From: Actinomycetes bacterium | GTDB lineage: Bacteria; Actinomycetota; Actinomycetes; S36-B12 | Length of the DNA stretch: 64,000 bases | Direction: 5' to 3' | Assembly (NCBI GenBank): GCA_024639145.1 | Contig: JAHEIZ010000003.1 | Span: 62,001-126,000, forward strand | In this document: piece by piece, positions 34,425-44,658 of the stretch | How positions within the stretch are numbered: position 1 is the stretch's first letter | Layout: the number at the start of each line of letters is the position of its first letter | The notes under the pieces: generated by a model | Seen by the model: the letters and a program-made list of their open reading frames with translations, nothing else | What the model was told of the DNA's origin: nothing | The model's database searches: none | Program-made: the position numbers and the translations under genes

Positions 34425-34540
34425 TCGATTGGAGCCGAAGGGTGGGAACGCGGCTCGATTGGAGCCGAAGGGTGGGAACGCGGCTCGATTGGAGCCGAAA
34501 GGTGGGAACGCGGCTCGATTGGAGCCGAAAGGTGGGAAGC
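34421..34540. repeat. Four tandem 30-bp repeats with dyad symmetry
   Basis: Units begin at 34421, 34451, 34481 and 34511 and differ at few positions. Each contains GGCTCGATTGGAGCC, an inverted repeat with 5-bp arms around ATTG-like centres, followed by GAARGGTGGGAA. The array fills the space between pilD and operon E, and its last unit overlaps the putative -10 box. It is open in several frames only because the unit is a multiple of three. Confidence 0.9.
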
Positions 34541-34555
34541 TCGTTCGAATCGCGG

Positions 34556-35356
34556 CTAGAACCCCATGGACCCGAGGTAGGCGTCGGTCATGGGAGCCCC
34601 GGCGAGGACGCCGATAGCGAATCCGCCGATGAGAAAGGGGCCGAAGGGGATGGCGGTGCCCGATCGAGCTCGGCGGGCGAGGAGCAGCCCGATAGCGACC
34701 GCGCCGCCGAGGAGCCACGCGGTCATGAGGCCCACCACTGCCGGACCGACTCCGATCCATCCGAGGATCAGGCCGAGGGAGGGTGCCAGTTTCACGTCCC
34801 CCATGCCCATGCCCCGGCCGCCGGAGAGGAACCAGATTCCGCCAATGGCCAGCAGCCAGCAGCCCGCACCCGCGAGCGCAGGGACACAAGGCCATTCCCC
34901 CGTCACGAGCCCGTCGATGGCCAGGCCCACCACTGCTACGGGGTAAAGGAGGAAGGTGAGTGGATCCGGCAGACGCTTGTGGTCGAGATCGATGACGAAC
35001 AGGGCCACGAGGATCGCTGAGGAAGCGAGAAGCAGCGGGAGAAGCCCGAGAGAGCCTGAGGCGATCGAGTAGGCAGTGAGCCCGCCCCAGATGATTGCCG
35101 TGACGAGTTCGACGATCGGGTATCTCGGAGATATCGGCGCGGAGCATCCTCGACACCTGCCACGGAGCAGCAGCCAGCTGATGAGCGGAATGTTGTCGCG
35201 ATTGGCCAGTTCACCCTCGCAGCGAGGGCACTTCGATCGGGGCGAGATCACGGATTCACCAAGGGGAACGCGGGCAATCACTACGTTCAAGAAAGATCCG
35301 ACCGCTAACCCGAGGAGGGTGAGCAGGCCAACGATGAGGATGCCCGAGGAGTTCAT
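34556..35356 (-). CDS. pilD: Type IV prepilin peptidase PilD
   Basis: A 266-residue membrane peptidase with about eight helices. The zinc-binding CPRC and CRGC pairs lie at residues about 43-72, and the two catalytic aspartates are in FVIDLDHKRLPD and GGRGMGMGDVKLAP. It cleaves prepilin leader peptides and methylates the new N-terminus. It is the last gene of the operon that carries the sigma-like gene. Confidence 0.93.
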   Translation of the reverse strand: MNSSGILIVGLLTLLGLAVGSFLNVVIARVPLGESVISPRSKCPRCEGELANRDNIPLISWLLLRGRCRGCSAPISPRYPIVELVTAIIWGGLTAYSIASGSLGLLPLLLASSAILVALFVIDLDHKRLPDPLTFLLYPVAVVGLAIDGLVTGEWPCVPALAGAGCWLLAIGGIWFLSGGRGMGMGDVKLAPSLGLILGWIGVGPAVVGLMTAWLLGGAVAIGLLLARRARSGTAIPFGPFLIGGFAIGVLAGAPMTDAYLGSMGF

Positions 35357-35374
35357 GTCGGTTAACTCCGTTCG

Positions 35375-36130
35375 CTAGAGCGACGGCGAGGCGAAGTCCT
35401 CGGGAACGTGCACTCCGTTGACCGACTTTCGCCCGGCAATGCCCACTGCTCCACCGGCGATCAGAGCAGCGGTGATGACGATAGCCTCCGCGCGAGTGAA
35501 GCCACAGGCGCCGGCGATCTCATCAACCGTGTTAATGCCGTCGACGGCGCGCATGAATGCTGCAACCTCTGACGATGCAACGCAAATCTCGGCCTCGGCA
35601 TTGACCTGGCGCAGAACGGTCTCCTTGGTCGTGGATCCAGGAGCAACTCCGTTCCAGATGCGCTGAGATCGCTCCTCGCGTAGATCGATGGCCGAGATGA
35701 GATCCTCGACGGAGGCGGGCATGGTGCAGAGCTGATCGGTCGTCTCATTCGCCTCGGCCTGGACCTTGGACTTCGGGAGCGCGAGCGCCGCCCCGAGGCC
35801 CGCGAGTAAGTACTCGGCATGCAAGGCGGCGAGGGTGTCGACCGGCAGCCAGTCGCGATTGATGGCGAAGCGTCCGACTTCGTGATCTCGCTGCGTGTGC
35901 TCGACGCTCGCACTGAGCTCGCGGATCCGTGACTCGTCGAGGATTCCGGCCGCAATCATGCGGTTGGTGAGGTGCGGGGTGAAATCTTCCACCTGCACGG
36001 AGTACACCCCACCCTCGTACATGTAGATGGCGGCACTCGTGCCGGTCGCCGGATCGGTCGCGACCAGACGGCCTGTCCAGCCCTTCTTCGACTCCGATCT
36101 CATGGCCTTGGCCAACTGTGCGTTCTCCAT
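35375..36130 (-). CDS. DUF4388-like protein of the pilus locus
   Basis: A 251-residue soluble protein. The N-terminal part, GWTGRLVATDPATGTSAAIYMYEGGVYSVQV, resembles DUF4388/PATAN-type modules, and the C-terminal 70 residues look like a winged helix (INTVDEIAGACGFTRAEAIVITAALI). DUF4388 proteins are often linked to gliding and pilus control. The ATG at 36130 lies seven bases after the upstream stop; the track start lies in the previous gene. The domain call is tentative. Confidence 0.55.
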   Translation of the reverse strand: MENAQLAKAMRSESKKGWTGRLVATDPATGTSAAIYMYEGGVYSVQVEDFTPHLTNRMIAAGILDESRIRELSASVEHTQRDHEVGRFAINRDWLPVDTLAALHAEYLLAGLGAALALPKSKVQAEANETTDQLCTMPASVEDLISAIDLREERSQRIWNGVAPGSTTKETVLRQVNAEAEICVASSEVAAFMRAVDGINTVDEIAGACGFTRAEAIVITAALIAGGAVGIAGRKSVNGVHVPEDFASPSL

Positions 36131-36137
36131 GAGTTGT

Positions 36138-36890
36138 TTATCGGATGAGATCGTCGGGCAGGGACACCTCGTGAACCGGGCATCTGGGAGCACCCGCATG
36201 GTCGACAGTGCCCACCATGAAGCCCGGGGTACCCGTGCAGCCGGTCTTGCGCTCGTCCCGGTAGATGCGCGCTATGCCGGAATAGGTGTCGAGATGCACG
36301 ACCTTTGCAGCACGACTTGCCGCCTCGGACTTGTTCACGACTGACGACACGTGCTCAGGAGTGATCTCGAGGATCTGATCACCATCACGAACGCGCCATT
36401 TGTAGTGTTCGAGGCTGAGATCACCCTGCACCTGCTGACTTCCGCCACCCGGCAGCAGCACGGTGATCGTGCATCGCGTACCCAGCAGCGGGGTCGTGTC
36501 GAGGGTCTCACCGGTTGCCAGGATGAAGGTGTTCGCCAGAGTGCCGGCGAATCGGCCGTAGCCCAGACGCACGTCGTAGCACTTACCCACATGCTCGCGA
36601 ATCAAGGCGTCCGCATCTTCGAAACTTGCCGCCATTCCCTCGATGAGCACTCGAGGCATGTCCTGATGGGTCCGCATCAAATCAGCGAGTTCCCACGAAT
36701 AGGAACGGATGGTGCGCTGCCCGGCTGTCCCCTCGTGATCCGAGCCGTGTACCTCGGCACCGGTGATCTTCGCGATGAAGTGCTCGGTAAGCCAGGTCCA
36801 CATCAGGATGCCCGGCGTATCGGAGTAGATCCAGGGAACCGGTTCGAGTGCCTCGGCAGTCATTGAGCGTCTGCTTTCTATCGCGGTCAC
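36138..36890 (-). CDS. Unknown protein, pilus operon D
   Basis: A 250-residue soluble protein without recognised domains. The GTG at 36890 overlaps the stop of the sigma-like gene by four bases; an ATG nine codons later is an alternative start. A central segment, LTEHFIAKITGAEVHGSDHEGT, and a C-terminal part with two cysteines (TGCTGTPGF, RCPVHE) are visible. Coupling to the sigma-like gene makes a regulatory partner such as an anti-sigma or sensor worth testing, but there is no direct evidence. Confidence 0.6.
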   Translation of the reverse strand: MTAIESRRSMTAEALEPVPWIYSDTPGILMWTWLTEHFIAKITGAEVHGSDHEGTAGQRTIRSYSWELADLMRTHQDMPRVLIEGMAASFEDADALIREHVGKCYDVRLGYGRFAGTLANTFILATGETLDTTPLLGTRCTITVLLPGGGSQQVQGDLSLEHYKWRVRDGDQILEITPEHVSSVVNKSEAASRAAKVVHLDTYSGIARIYRDERKTGCTGTPGFMVGTVDHAGAPRCPVHEVSLPDDLIR

Positions 36891-38047
36891 AGGATTCCCG
36901 CTGCACCGACCTGGGTCACTACGCGCTGGACAGCAGCGGCGGCCGTCTTGGGGAGTACGCCCAGCTCGGCAGCGAGCTCCTGCCGGCTCAGTTCACCCCA
37001 GAAGCTCAGGTAGACGGCTGCCAGTGCCATCGGATCGGCTGGTGACGTGCCGCGCGTTGAGGCGGGGCTCATGACCGAGTCGATGATGGCCTTGGTGAGC
37101 ATCGCATCAAGCTGAAAGCTCGTGCTGTCATCCGCCACGTCAATGGTGTCGGCAGCGTCGACGCCCTCCGACTCCTCCCCCATGCTCCCGCTGACTATCG
37201 AGTCGTAGTTGCGCATACCGGCGACCTCGGCCACCGCGATCTCGCGCTTGCGCAGGTCACCGACCGTGGTCTTCATACGATCAGCGAGTTCAGACTCAGT
37301 CGGACGACGATGCAGCGTGGCCATGGACTCATCAATGGCATGGTTGAGATGCATGTGATCGTCGATCAGCGTGCGACCCCAGGCGGCACGGGCAGCATCC
37401 TGTGGCCACTTGCGCAGTTTCCCGAGCATGAACGAGGCGAAGTTGAGCGTGCCATTGCGACCGATGCGATCTGCATCGAAGCGATCGGCATGATCCGAGA
37501 TGAAGAGGTACATCATCGACCTGGTGTCATCGTCATCGATCAATTCGAGATCGGCGACGAGCTTGCGGCGAATCGCGTATGTGCGTGGATAGAGCCAGTC
37601 AGTGGTGACAAGCAGGAGCTGCCCGAGGAGATCGCCGGGAATCGAGTCGACATCACGGAAGGGAACCGATGCCTCGACACGCATGTTCATGACCTCGAGG
37701 CCGTGATCATCACACCACTGGCGAATCAGCTTGCGCGCCTGCTGACCTTCGCCCTCATTCACCCAGATACGGCTCTGGCCGTCACTCCATGCACGGGTGC
37801 GCGTCTCGAGCGGAAGGTCGGCCATCAGGGCCGAAAGATTCATCTGCCCGGTCGTGCTCCAGTGAACCCGATCGCACACCATGGCCGGTGCCATCGCAAG
37901 AATGTCGCGTTCCGTGAGATCACCGACCACCATGTCAGGGATGCGGCGGCCCAGACGATGGGTTGCCGTGACGATGGAATCCTCGCCGAGCGCAATCGAC
38001 TCGGAGAGATCGTGCTCGGTGTCGAGGCCGACCGTGATGGCGGACAT
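36887..38047 (-). CDS. Divergent sigma-70-like factor in the pilus locus
   Basis: A 386-residue protein. Residues about 165-215 resemble sigma region 2 (SDHADRFDADRIGRNGTL, then FASFMLGKLRKW), residues 230-280 region 3 (HRRPTESELADRMKTTVGDL) and residues 340-380 region 4 (LSFWGELSRQELAAELGVLP, a helix-turn-helix). The first 160 residues are an extra domain not seen in standard sigma factors. The ATG at 38047 lies one base after the upstream stop; the track start is 43 codons too early. The layout is nearest to FliA/WhiG-type factors, and FliA-like -10 boxes precede the pilus operons. The call is from pattern, not alignment. Confidence 0.6.
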   Translation of the reverse strand: MSAITVGLDTEHDLSESIALGEDSIVTATHRLGRRIPDMVVGDLTERDILAMAPAMVCDRVHWSTTGQMNLSALMADLPLETRTRAWSDGQSRIWVNEGEGQQARKLIRQWCDDHGLEVMNMRVEASVPFRDVDSIPGDLLGQLLLVTTDWLYPRTYAIRRKLVADLELIDDDDTRSMMYLFISDHADRFDADRIGRNGTLNFASFMLGKLRKWPQDAARAAWGRTLIDDHMHLNHAIDESMATLHRRPTESELADRMKTTVGDLRKREIAVAEVAGMRNYDSIVSGSMGEESEGVDAADTIDVADDSTSFQLDAMLTKAIIDSVMSPASTRGTSPADPMALAAVYLSFWGELSRQELAAELGVLPKTAAAAVQRVVTQVGAAGIL

Positions 38048-38048
38048 A

Positions 38049-38459
38049 TCAGGCGTGTCCGGCCAGGACGCACATGGCGCGTGCGAGGGTGTCGGGCTCC
38101 TGCTCGACCCGTGTGCCAATACGTGCGTCGACAGAGTCAGGATCAGGAAGTGACGTGAAGGCGGGGTCGTAGGCACTTAGCTCATCGATCAGGCGTGCGA
38201 CCATTCCCACGGCGAGGCGGGCGGCCGGAGCCCCGGCAGTGATGTCGCTGGTCGTGCCGACGGTCACCGCGAGGGTGACGACGACGCGATTCGCCTCGGA
38301 CCCGACCCCGACAATGCGCACGGGGGCCTCATGGGAGAGCGCGATGACCCCGGCAATCGCAGCAGCAGCAGCGGGAACGCAGGCCCGAGTGGGAGCGACC
38401 CGAAGGCCCACCTCCACGACCCGCTGCAGACCAGCGGTGCCCTCAACCCACTCACGCAT
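38049..38459 (-). CDS. Unknown protein, first gene of pilus operon D
   Basis: A 136-residue protein, Ala/Val-rich, with the pattern of an Asp23/Gls24-like or ACT-like small alpha-beta domain (GLQRVVEVGLRVAPTRA, then NRVVVTLAVTVGTTSD), but I do not recognise a family. AAGGAG precedes the ATG. It starts the operon encoding the sigma-like factor, two unknown proteins and PilD. Confidence 0.6.
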   Translation of the reverse strand: MREWVEGTAGLQRVVEVGLRVAPTRACVPAAAAAIAGVIALSHEAPVRIVGVGSEANRVVVTLAVTVGTTSDITAGAPAARLAVGMVARLIDELSAYDPAFTSLPDPDSVDARIGTRVEQEPDTLARAMCVLAGHA

Positions 38460-38512
38460 TACTACTCCTTGACCCGATGCCTTGTGTACGTGCTCCCCTA
38501 TGACGTAGGTGG

Positions 38513-38520
38513 GTATCGGA
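38513..38520 (-). promoter_or_regulatory. FliA/WhiG-like -10 box TCCGATAC, operon D
   Basis: TCCGATACCCACC lies 53 bases before the first ATG of the operon that encodes the sigma-like protein itself, which suggests autoregulation. Confidence 0.4.
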
Positions 38521-38596
38521 TCGGTTCCGCTGTGGAGTAGACCAAATTTCTAGTTTTTTGTCCCCAGTTACCTGGGCGGGACGTCCCCTCCCACGC

Positions 38597-38627
38597 AGAA
38601 CGGCCCGGGCAGGGCCCGGGCCGTTCT
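38597..38627. terminator. Strong terminator after the major pilin
   Basis: AGAACGGCCCGGGC and GCCCGGGCCGTTCT form a perfect 14-bp stem around AGG, 18 bases beyond the pilin stop. Confidence 0.85.
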
Positions 38628-38645
38628 GGTCGCGCGTGGTCCTGA

Positions 38646-39077
38646 CTAGTTCAGGGTCAGGCCGGTGGCGCACGTGGTGACAGGGGTCGCGGTCGAGGAG
38701 AGACCGCCTGCGCCCGAGTCGTAGGTGTACGACTGCAGGGATTCCACGTTGCACCCGGTGATCGTGTAAGCCGATGCGCCGTTCATGGTGATCGAGACGC
38801 CATTGCCCGGTGAGAGCTTGAGCGAGATCGGCAGGCTCGTCAGGTCAGTGGCAATGGTGGGGTACGCATTGTTCTGCGTGTAGAAGGTCTCCATCTGCTT
38901 GGCCGTGGTGTCGATATCCGACTTCACGCCTGCATCACGTGCGCTGTTGCGCTGGTTGAGGAAGACCGGGATGGCGATAGCGGCAAGGATGCCGATGATT
39001 GCCACGACGACCAGAAGTTCGATGAGGGTGAACCCGGCGTCGCGCTTCTCCTTGAGTTCTTGGAAGCGAACCAACAT
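38646..39077 (-). CDS. pilA: Major type IV pilin (PilA-like)
   Basis: A 143-residue prepilin. The leader ends in RDAG and the mature protein starts FTLIELLVVVAIIGILAAIAIPVF, with the Glu at position 5. The helix is followed by a short beta domain with two cysteines (GCNVES and TTCATG) that may form the C-terminal loop disulphide. AGGAGA precedes the ATG. It stands alone between pilC and a strong terminator, which suits high independent expression. Confidence 0.93.
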   Translation of the reverse strand: MLVRFQELKEKRDAGFTLIELLVVVAIIGILAAIAIPVFLNQRNSARDAGVKSDIDTTAKQMETFYTQNNAYPTIATDLTSLPISLKLSPGNGVSITMNGASAYTITGCNVESLQSYTYDSGAGGLSSTATPVTTCATGLTLN

Positions 39078-39139
39078 TGTGTTCTCCTGTAACTAGGACC
39101 CCGGTGGGGTGCACCCTCAGTGCGGGGGTTGCACTATGT

Positions 39140-39147
39140 GTTTCGGA
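39140..39147 (-). promoter_or_regulatory. FliA-like box TCCGAAAC upstream of pilA
   Basis: TCCGAAACAC lies 62 bases before the pilin start and is close to the GCCGAAACAC upstream of pilT2. Confidence 0.3.
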
Positions 39148-39187
39148 CCGTTTCGGGTTTCGTGCCCGTCCGATCGCACTTTTTTCG

Positions 39188-40391
39188 CTACTTCACCAAG
39201 TCGAAGATCTTGAAGATCGGCAGGTAGAGGGCGATGATCATGCCACCGACAAGCGAACCCAGGATGACGATCATGATCGGCTCGATCAGTGCCATCAACT
39301 GCTCAGTCGTCGCGGTGACCTCCTGGTCGTAGAACTCCGCGATTTTCTTGAGCATGGAATCCAGTGCGCCGGTGTCCTCGCCCACGGAGATCATCTGCAC
39401 GACCATCTCCGGGAATACCTCGTGTTCCGATAGTGGCGCAGCCATTCCCGCACCCTGCCGCACGCTCTCCTTCACCGAGTTCACCGCTCGGGCAATGATG
39501 ACGTTCCCTGAAGTGTCGCCGACGATGTCGAGTGAAGTGAGAACGGGAACACCCGCCGCGAGCAGGGTCGAGAAGTTTCGGGTGAAGCGCGACAGAGCGA
39601 TCTTCTGGAAGAGCTGCCCGAAGACCGGAAGCCTGAACTTCAGCGGGTCGACGATGTTGCGGACCTTGAGATCTGTCTTGTGATTGCGGTACCAGATCAC
39701 CCCGAAGATCACTGCCGCGACAACAGGAACCGAGAAGATCGGGTTCTTGATGAGATTCGAGAGATTCACCAGGAATTGCGTCGGGGCGGGTAGCTCTCCG
39801 CCGAGCTGGGCGAACATCGAATCGAAGACAGGTACGACAAAGATCAGCATGCCGATGACGATCACGACCGCAATGACACCGACTGCGATTGGGTAAGTGA
39901 GCGCCGCCTTGATCTTGCCACGAAGGAGTACATCAGCCTCGAAGGAGGATGCGATCTCGAGCATGGTGGTATCGAGGAATCCACCTACCTCGCCCGCACG
40001 GATCATGCTCACCATCAGGGGCGGGAACTCCTTGTGTCGAGCCATGGCGATCGAGAGCGAGTCACCTCGCTCGACGTCAGATGTGATCGATCGAAGGAGA
40101 TCCTGCAATGCGGGATTCGTCGACTGATCGCTCAGGATTCGAAGGCAGCGAAGGATGGGAAGGCCCGAGGAGAGCATCGTGGCGAACTGCCGCGAGAAGA
40201 TCGCCAGATCCTTGAGCTTCACGCGTGGCTTAGTGAGCTGGATCGACCGGTTCAGGCCCTTGTTGGTGACCTCCACCGCGATAGGGGTCATGCCCGTAGC
40301 TCGCACCCGTGCGATCGCATCGGCCTCACTCGTAGCCGTGATCTTCGACTCGACGAGCCGGCCCGTGCGCGCACGGGACTTCACCAGGTAC

Positions 40392-40405
<14 letters not shown>
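39188..40405 (-). CDS. pilC: Inner-membrane platform protein PilC
   Basis: A 405-residue GspF/PilC protein with two copies of the F domain (FSRQFATMLSSGLPILRCLRILS and FTRNFSTLLAAGVPVLTSLDIVG) and three membrane segments. It couples the motors to the growing pilus. The ATG at 40405 overlaps the pilT stop by 14 bases. Confidence 0.93.
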
Positions 40406-41774
<1,369 letters not shown>

Positions 41775-41788
41775 TCGTGCTCCCTTTC

Positions 41789-43471
41789 CTACGCGGTGAC
41801 GCGCAGTACCTCGGTGATCGTGGTCGCACCGAGTGCGACATTGAGCCAGCCGTCCTGGCGAAGGGTGCGCATTCCTTGCTCGATCGCCATCCGGCGAATC
41901 TCGTCCGATGATGCTCGCGAGGTCGCCAGCCGTTCGATTTCCTCGGTCATCGGCATGACCTCGTGCATGGCAAGTCGGCCTCGATAGCCGGTGTGCGCGC
42001 AGCTTGAGCAGCCGACAGCGTCGAAGATCGTCGGGGTGATGCCGTTCGGAGCTTCGAACTTGATGACTTCGAGCTGGGAGGAGGTCACTTCACTCGGCCG
42101 CTTGCACTTGTCGCACAGGCGACGGGCAAGACGCTGCCCGGTGGCGCACTGAAGTGCCGAGCCCAGGAGAAATGGCTCAATGCCCATCTCCGAGAGACGG
42201 GTGAGGACACTCGGTGCATCATTCGTGTGCAAAGTGGTGAGCACGAGGTGGCCGGTGAGTGCGGCCTCAACGGCAATCTGCGCAGTCTCGTGATCGCGAA
42301 TCTCACCGATCAGCACGATGTCCGGGTCGGCACGAAGGATCGCGCGAAGGCTCGAGGCAAAGGTCAGGCCCGCCTTCGCGTTCGTCTGCACCTGATTGAT
42401 ACCGGGGATCCGGTATTCGACAGGATCCTCGACCGTGACGATGTTGACCTCAGGACGTATGACAGCGTTCAGCGTGGCGTACAGCGTGGTCGACTTACCC
42501 GATCCCGTCGGGCCGCTGACGATGAGCATGCCGTAAGGCCGGTCGTACGAGGTCTTCCACTTCTGCAGGTTGGCCGGCGAGAATCCGAGTTGAGGCAGGC
42601 TCATCATGACCGCGGAATTATCGAGAATTCGCATGACGATCTTCTCGCCCCAGACCGTGGGCAGGCAGTTCACGCGGAGATCGATCTTGCGACCACCGGC
42701 TACCACCGAGAGTCGACCGTCCTGCGGGCGTCGCCGCTCGGCGATATCCATGTCAGCCATGATCTTCAGGCGCGAGATCACCGCGGACTGGATCTCCTTG
42801 GGCGCAGGAGCCATTTCCTTGAGTACGCCATCAATGCGATAGCGAATGCGGATGCTGTCCTCGGCGGGCTCCACGTGAATATCCGACGCCTGATCGGCGA
42901 TGGCCTGACTGAGCAACAGGTTCACGTAACGCACCAATGGGGCGTCCTTGGTCGACACCACCGGGGTGGAGAGATCGACTGCCGCTTCGTCCTGCAGAAG
43001 ATCCTTGACGAGTTCGCCCAGCTCCGCCTCGGCGCGATAGAGAAGATTGAGACGAGTCTGGATCTCCCCGCGCAGGCTGACTGCGAAGCGCACAGGCTGG
43101 CGGGTGATCGCCTGCAAATCCTCACGCACCTGCCAGTCCATCGCGGTCTGACTATCGGCAGCAATGGTCACACCGCGCTCATCGAGCGAAATAGGAATCA
43201 CGGAGTACTTGCGGGCCTGCTCACCCGTGAGCAGTGCGATCGCACGCGGATCGACCACGTAGTCGAGGATCTCGCAGTAGTCGAGGCCCGCCGCCTGCAC
43301 GGTAACCCGCACGACATCCTTCTTCGACACGGCGCCCTGACGCACGAGCACCGTCAGGACAGGCTCGGCAGTCGCGTGCGCGCTTGCCTCCGCGGCGATG
43401 AGCTGATCTGCCGTGATGAGTCCTTCGTCAACGAGAAGCTCAGCGGCACTGCGTGTTGCCTGCTCGGTCAT
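41789..43471 (-). CDS. pilB: Pilus extension ATPase PilB
   Basis: A 560-residue GspE/PilB ATPase. The N-terminal MshEN-type domain (residues 1-150) is followed by Walker A GPTGSGKSTTLYA, Asp box EDPVEYRIPGINQ, Walker B GEIRDHETA and the zinc-binding pairs CDKCKRP and CSSCAHTGYRGR that distinguish PilB from PilT. It drives pilus assembly. Its ATG overlaps the stop of pilT2 by four bases. Confidence 0.94.
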   Translation of the reverse strand: MTEQATRSAAELLVDEGLITADQLIAAEASAHATAEPVLTVLVRQGAVSKKDVVRVTVQAAGLDYCEILDYVVDPRAIALLTGEQARKYSVIPISLDERGVTIAADSQTAMDWQVREDLQAITRQPVRFAVSLRGEIQTRLNLLYRAEAELGELVKDLLQDEAAVDLSTPVVSTKDAPLVRYVNLLLSQAIADQASDIHVEPAEDSIRIRYRIDGVLKEMAPAPKEIQSAVISRLKIMADMDIAERRRPQDGRLSVVAGGRKIDLRVNCLPTVWGEKIVMRILDNSAVMMSLPQLGFSPANLQKWKTSYDRPYGMLIVSGPTGSGKSTTLYATLNAVIRPEVNIVTVEDPVEYRIPGINQVQTNAKAGLTFASSLRAILRADPDIVLIGEIRDHETAQIAVEAALTGHLVLTTLHTNDAPSVLTRLSEMGIEPFLLGSALQCATGQRLARRLCDKCKRPSEVTSSQLEVIKFEAPNGITPTIFDAVGCSSCAHTGYRGRLAMHEVMPMTEEIERLATSRASSDEIRRMAIEQGMRTLRQDGWLNVALGATTITEVLRVTA

Positions 43472-44601
43472 CGTGTCCTCCCGGCGGTATACCCGGCGCG
43501 CTTGAGTGCCACGTGCAGATCGGAGACCTGCCCAATGACTCCCTCGGCGTCGGCAAGGCTGATCTCGCCACCGAGCACGAGCCGCACGAGGTCTTGTTCC
43601 AGGGTGCGCATCCCGTAGTACTCACCCTCGGCGATGATCTCGCTGAGCATGATGGTCTTCTCGGGATCACTGATCGCATCGCGCACTCGGCCATTGCTGG
43701 CGAGGACTTCCACCACCGGCAGACGCCCCTCATGTCGTTGCGCCGCAACGAGTCTTTGGCAGACGACTCCCATGAGCGACTCAGCCAGGGCGGCTCGCGC
43801 CTGGCGCTGCTCGCCGGCCGGGAACATGTCAATCATTCGATTGACGGCATCCACGGCGCTCTTGGCATGCAGGCTGGCAAGCACGAGGTGGCCCGTCTCC
43901 GAGGCCTGCAGTGCCGTACGCAGGGTTTCGAGATCGCGAATCTCGCCCACGAGTATGACGTCAGGATCCTGCCGCATACCCGAGCGCAGAGCGGTGGCGA
44001 AATCCTCGGTGTCGGTGTGAATCTCGCGCTGGCTCACTGTCGAGAGTTGATCTCGATGCAGGAACTCGATCGGATCCTCGATAGTGAGGATGTGGCACCG
44101 ACGGCTGCGGTTGACCAGGTCAATGAGCGAGGCAAGTGTCGTGGTCTTGCCCGAGCCGGTGGGACCGGCCACGACGACCAGCCCGGCCTGAAGGCTCGCG
44201 AATTCGGTGACAATCGAGGGAAGCCCGAGTTCCTCGATCGTGGGAACGTGCTCACGCACGTGACGCAGCACCATGCTCGCAGTTCCGCGCGTGCGATAGG
44301 CATTTCCGCGGAAGCGGCCGATGCCATCGACCTGCAGGGCGAAATCGCATTCCTGGTGCTCGAGGAATTCCTCGCGGTCCCGAGGAAGAGTCAGGGCATC
44401 GAGCACGAGCGCCTCGGCGTCGTCATTGGTCAGGGCCGGATGATCGACAGGATGCAGGCGCCCCGAGATGCGCAGGAGCGGAGGTCCGCCGACCCGGATG
44501 TGCAGGTCGGATGCCCCCTGGTCGACCGCAAGTCGCAGCAGGGCAACGAGGGCCTGCGGACCGATCACCGCGGTCGCCTCCTGAAGGCCTGACTGACTCA
44601 T
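43468..44601 (-). CDS. Second PilT-type ATPase (PilT2/PilU-like)
   Basis: A 377-residue PilT paralogue of standard length. GASDLHIRVG, Walker A GPTGSGKTTTLAS, EDPIEFLHRDQLSTVSQRE, GEIRDLETLRTAL and HLVLASLHAKSAV are visible. It differs clearly from the other PilT in the window. It heads the pilT2-pilB-pilT-pilC operon. There is no Shine-Dalgarno sequence; the ATG lies seven bases after GCCGAAAC. Confidence 0.9.
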   Translation of the reverse strand: MSQSGLQEATAVIGPQALVALLRLAVDQGASDLHIRVGGPPLLRISGRLHPVDHPALTNDDAEALVLDALTLPRDREEFLEHQECDFALQVDGIGRFRGNAYRTRGTASMVLRHVREHVPTIEELGLPSIVTEFASLQAGLVVVAGPTGSGKTTTLASLIDLVNRSRRCHILTIEDPIEFLHRDQLSTVSQREIHTDTEDFATALRSGMRQDPDVILVGEIRDLETLRTALQASETGHLVLASLHAKSAVDAVNRMIDMFPAGEQRQARAALAESLMGVVCQRLVAAQRHEGRLPVVEVLASNGRVRDAISDPEKTIMLSEIIAEGEYYGMRTLEQDLVRLVLGGEISLADAEGVIGQVSDLHVALKRAGYTAGRTR

Positions 44602-44608
44602 ATGAGGT

Positions 44609-44616
44609 GTTTCGGC
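44609..44616 (-). promoter_or_regulatory. FliA-like -10 box GCCGAAAC, operon B
   Basis: GCCGAAAC-ACCTCAT-ATG. The seven-base distance to the start mirrors the pilM promoter and suggests a leaderless message. Confidence 0.4.
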
Positions 44617-44643
44617 TCAAGGCGGCCCGCCGGGCACGGATGA

Positions 44644-44651
44644 GCCGATAA
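44644..44651 (+). promoter_or_regulatory. FliA-like -10 box GCCGATAA, pilMNO
   Basis: GCCGATAA is identical to the FliA/WhiG -10 consensus and lies seven bases before the GTG of pilM. I see no TAAA -35 at the usual distance. Confidence 0.5.
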
Positions 44652-44658
44652 ACCTGAT

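Noticed and set aside
34421-34540. CRISPR-like array
   Set aside because: The 30-bp units are contiguous with no variable spacers, and no cas genes are near.
34545-34556. tRNA T-loop-like GTTCGAATC
   Set aside because: No acceptor, anticodon or D arm can be folded around it; the upstream sequence is the repeat array.
34232-35020. Repeat protein with RLDWSRRVGT units on the plus strand
   Set aside because: The frame is open only because the 30-bp repeat is a multiple of three; the rest is antisense to pilD.
42227-43618. 463-residue plus-strand ORF
   Set aside because: Antisense shadow of pilB, which has all family motifs.
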